DNA of 5,822 nucleotides from Zoogloea sp. (lineage in GTDB: Bacteria > Pseudomonadota > Gammaproteobacteria > Burkholderiales > Rhodocyclaceae): NCBI GenBank assembly GCA_016790385.1, contig JAEUNV010000440.1, forward strand, positions 1-5,822, read 5' to 3'. Positions within the stretch are counted from its first letter, which is position 1. Each line of letters opens with the position of its first letter. Under the pieces are notes generated by a model. That model searched no databases. It saw nothing but the letters and a program-made list of their open reading frames with translations, and was not told where the DNA came from. The position numbers and the translations under genes were made by a program. This document shows, piece after piece, positions 5,278 to 5,822 of the stretch.

Positions 5278-5631
5278 TTGAAAACCCTGAAATTCACTGT
5301 CCCGGCCGTTGTGCTGCTGGCCTTCCTGAATAGCTCCGTCATGGCTTGCAGTGCCCGCGACGATGATTGGACCGGTAGCGACAAGGCCGCGCATTTCGGT
5401 GTGTCGATGGCGGTTGGCATCGGCACCTCACGGCTGTCGGACGACACCTGGACGGCATTCGGGCTTGCCCTGGTTCCCGGTGTGGCCAAGGAGCTGTACG
5501 ACAGCACGCGGGACTGCAACCGGTTCTCCTGGAAGGACATGGCCTGGAATGCCGCAGGTGCTTATGTGGGGGTGCGTGCCGGCAACTGGCTCCTCGGGCC
5601 GACGGGCGTGAGTTACCGCGCGGCTTTCTAA
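5278..5631 (+). CDS. YfiM-like exported protein (COG5544-type), possible lipoprotein, TTG start
   Basis: This complete 117-residue protein resembles the predicted periplasmic lipoprotein YfiM of Escherichia coli. Shared landmarks are WTGSDKAAHFG (31-41), a glycine-rich hydrophobic stretch ending GVAKELYDS (68-76) and SWKDMAWNAAGAYVG (84-98). Conserved charged residues are Asp35, Lys36, His39, Lys71, Glu72, Asp75, Lys86 and Asp87. The molecular function of the family is unknown. The N-terminus is a signal sequence ending SSVMAC, so it could be cut after Ala23 or lipidated at Cys24; Met at the -2 position makes the lipobox non-ideal. The start is TTG, chosen because GAGGTGATC, a long match to the 16S rRNA tail, lies directly before it (5268-5276) and the signal peptide begins there. 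The stop overlaps the stop of the convergent gene by four bases. Confidence 0.78.
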   Translation: MKTLKFTVPAVVLLAFLNSSVMACSARDDDWTGSDKAAHFGVSMAVGIGTSRLSDDTWTAFGLALVPGVAKELYDSTRDCNRFSWKDMAWNAAGAYVGVRAGNWLLGPTGVSYRAAF

Positions 5632-5822
5632 GCGTTGTCCGGCTGCGAAACGGAGCTGCTCCAGGCAGCGCGCACCCGACCCAGGGTGGCCTGGAGGATT
5701 CGGGCGTCGTTGCTGGCCCGGTGCCGGGGAAGGCACAGGTCCGCCTGAACCTGCATCCGGGTCGCGTACCAGTGCTCGGCCTGGGCCTCGTTGAGCAGGG
5801 TCCGGATGTCTTCGAGGCGGAA
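5628..5822 (-). CDS. C-terminal fragment of a gene entering from the right edge, possibly a DnaQ-like (DEDDh) exonuclease
   Basis: The minus strand is open from the right edge to a TAG at 5630-5628, giving about 64 C-terminal residues with strongly GC-ending codons, as expected for real coding DNA here. I do not recognise the protein with certainty. The segment LCLPRHRASNDARIL contains H-x4-D-A-R, the form of the third exonuclease motif of DnaQ/RNase T-type 3'-5' exonucleases. The preceding FRLEDIRTLL resembles the helix that usually comes before it, but the spacing between them is longer than usual and the catalytic Asp-Glu motif would lie outside the window. The stop codon overlaps that of the YfiM-like gene tail to tail. 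The gene call is secure; the family is tentative. Confidence 0.6.
   Translation of the reverse strand, partial: FRLEDIRTLLNEAQAEHWYATRMQVQADLCLPRHRASNDARILQATLGRVRAAWSSSVSQPDNA

Overview
The window is GC-rich, densely coding chromosomal DNA. It looks like a free-living, probably facultatively respiring betaproteobacterium, most likely of the Rhodocyclales (Azoarcus/Dechloromonas/Zoogloea relatives). That placement is inferred by eye from the gene mix (DUF3391-HD-GYP protein, DUF2789 protein, Tll0287-like DUF3365 cytochrome, cytochrome c', b561-type cytochrome, YfiM-like protein) and from the codon composition. No database search was possible. No tRNA, rRNA, insertion sequence, CRISPR array or phage gene was seen.

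Layout, left to right. (1) Bases 1-1406, minus strand: undecaprenyl-diphosphatase (uppP), with its stop overlapped by the start of a serine alpha/beta-hydrolase gene that runs off the left edge. (2) Bases 1407-1590: a divergent intergenic region with a consensus -10 box facing uppP. (3) Bases 1591-2814, plus strand: a complete HD-GYP cyclic-di-GMP phosphodiesterase. (4) Bases 2827-3066, minus strand: a 79-residue DUF2789 protein, tail to tail with the HD-GYP gene. (5) Bases 3067-3201: a divergent control region with a 16-bp palindrome over the likely promoter of the next gene. (6) Bases 3202-3768, plus strand: a secreted DUF3365 c-type heme protein. (7) Bases 3956-4423, plus strand: cytochrome c'. 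(8) Bases 4467-5156, minus strand: a membrane cytochrome b561, convergent with cytochrome c'. (9) Bases 5278-5631, plus strand: a YfiM-like exported protein starting at TTG. (10) Bases 5628-5822, minus strand: the C-terminal end of an incomplete gene, possibly a DnaQ-like exonuclease.

Functionally there are two themes. The left third deals with envelope lipid-carrier recycling (UppP) and c-di-GMP turnover (HD-GYP). Bases 3202-5156 hold three adjacent heme proteins: two periplasmic c-type (DUF3365 and cytochrome c') and one inner-membrane diheme b-type. This suggests a small redox or nitric-oxide-handling neighbourhood. The three genes are not in one operon: cytochrome c' and b561 face each other, and DUF3365 has its own apparent operator.

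I see no clear evidence of a wholly new system. The most interesting points are the palindromic operator before the DUF3365 gene, that protein's possible His/Cys heme ligation, and the heme-protein cluster. No gene-free stretch exceeds 300 bases; the longest are 3769-3955 and 1407-1590.
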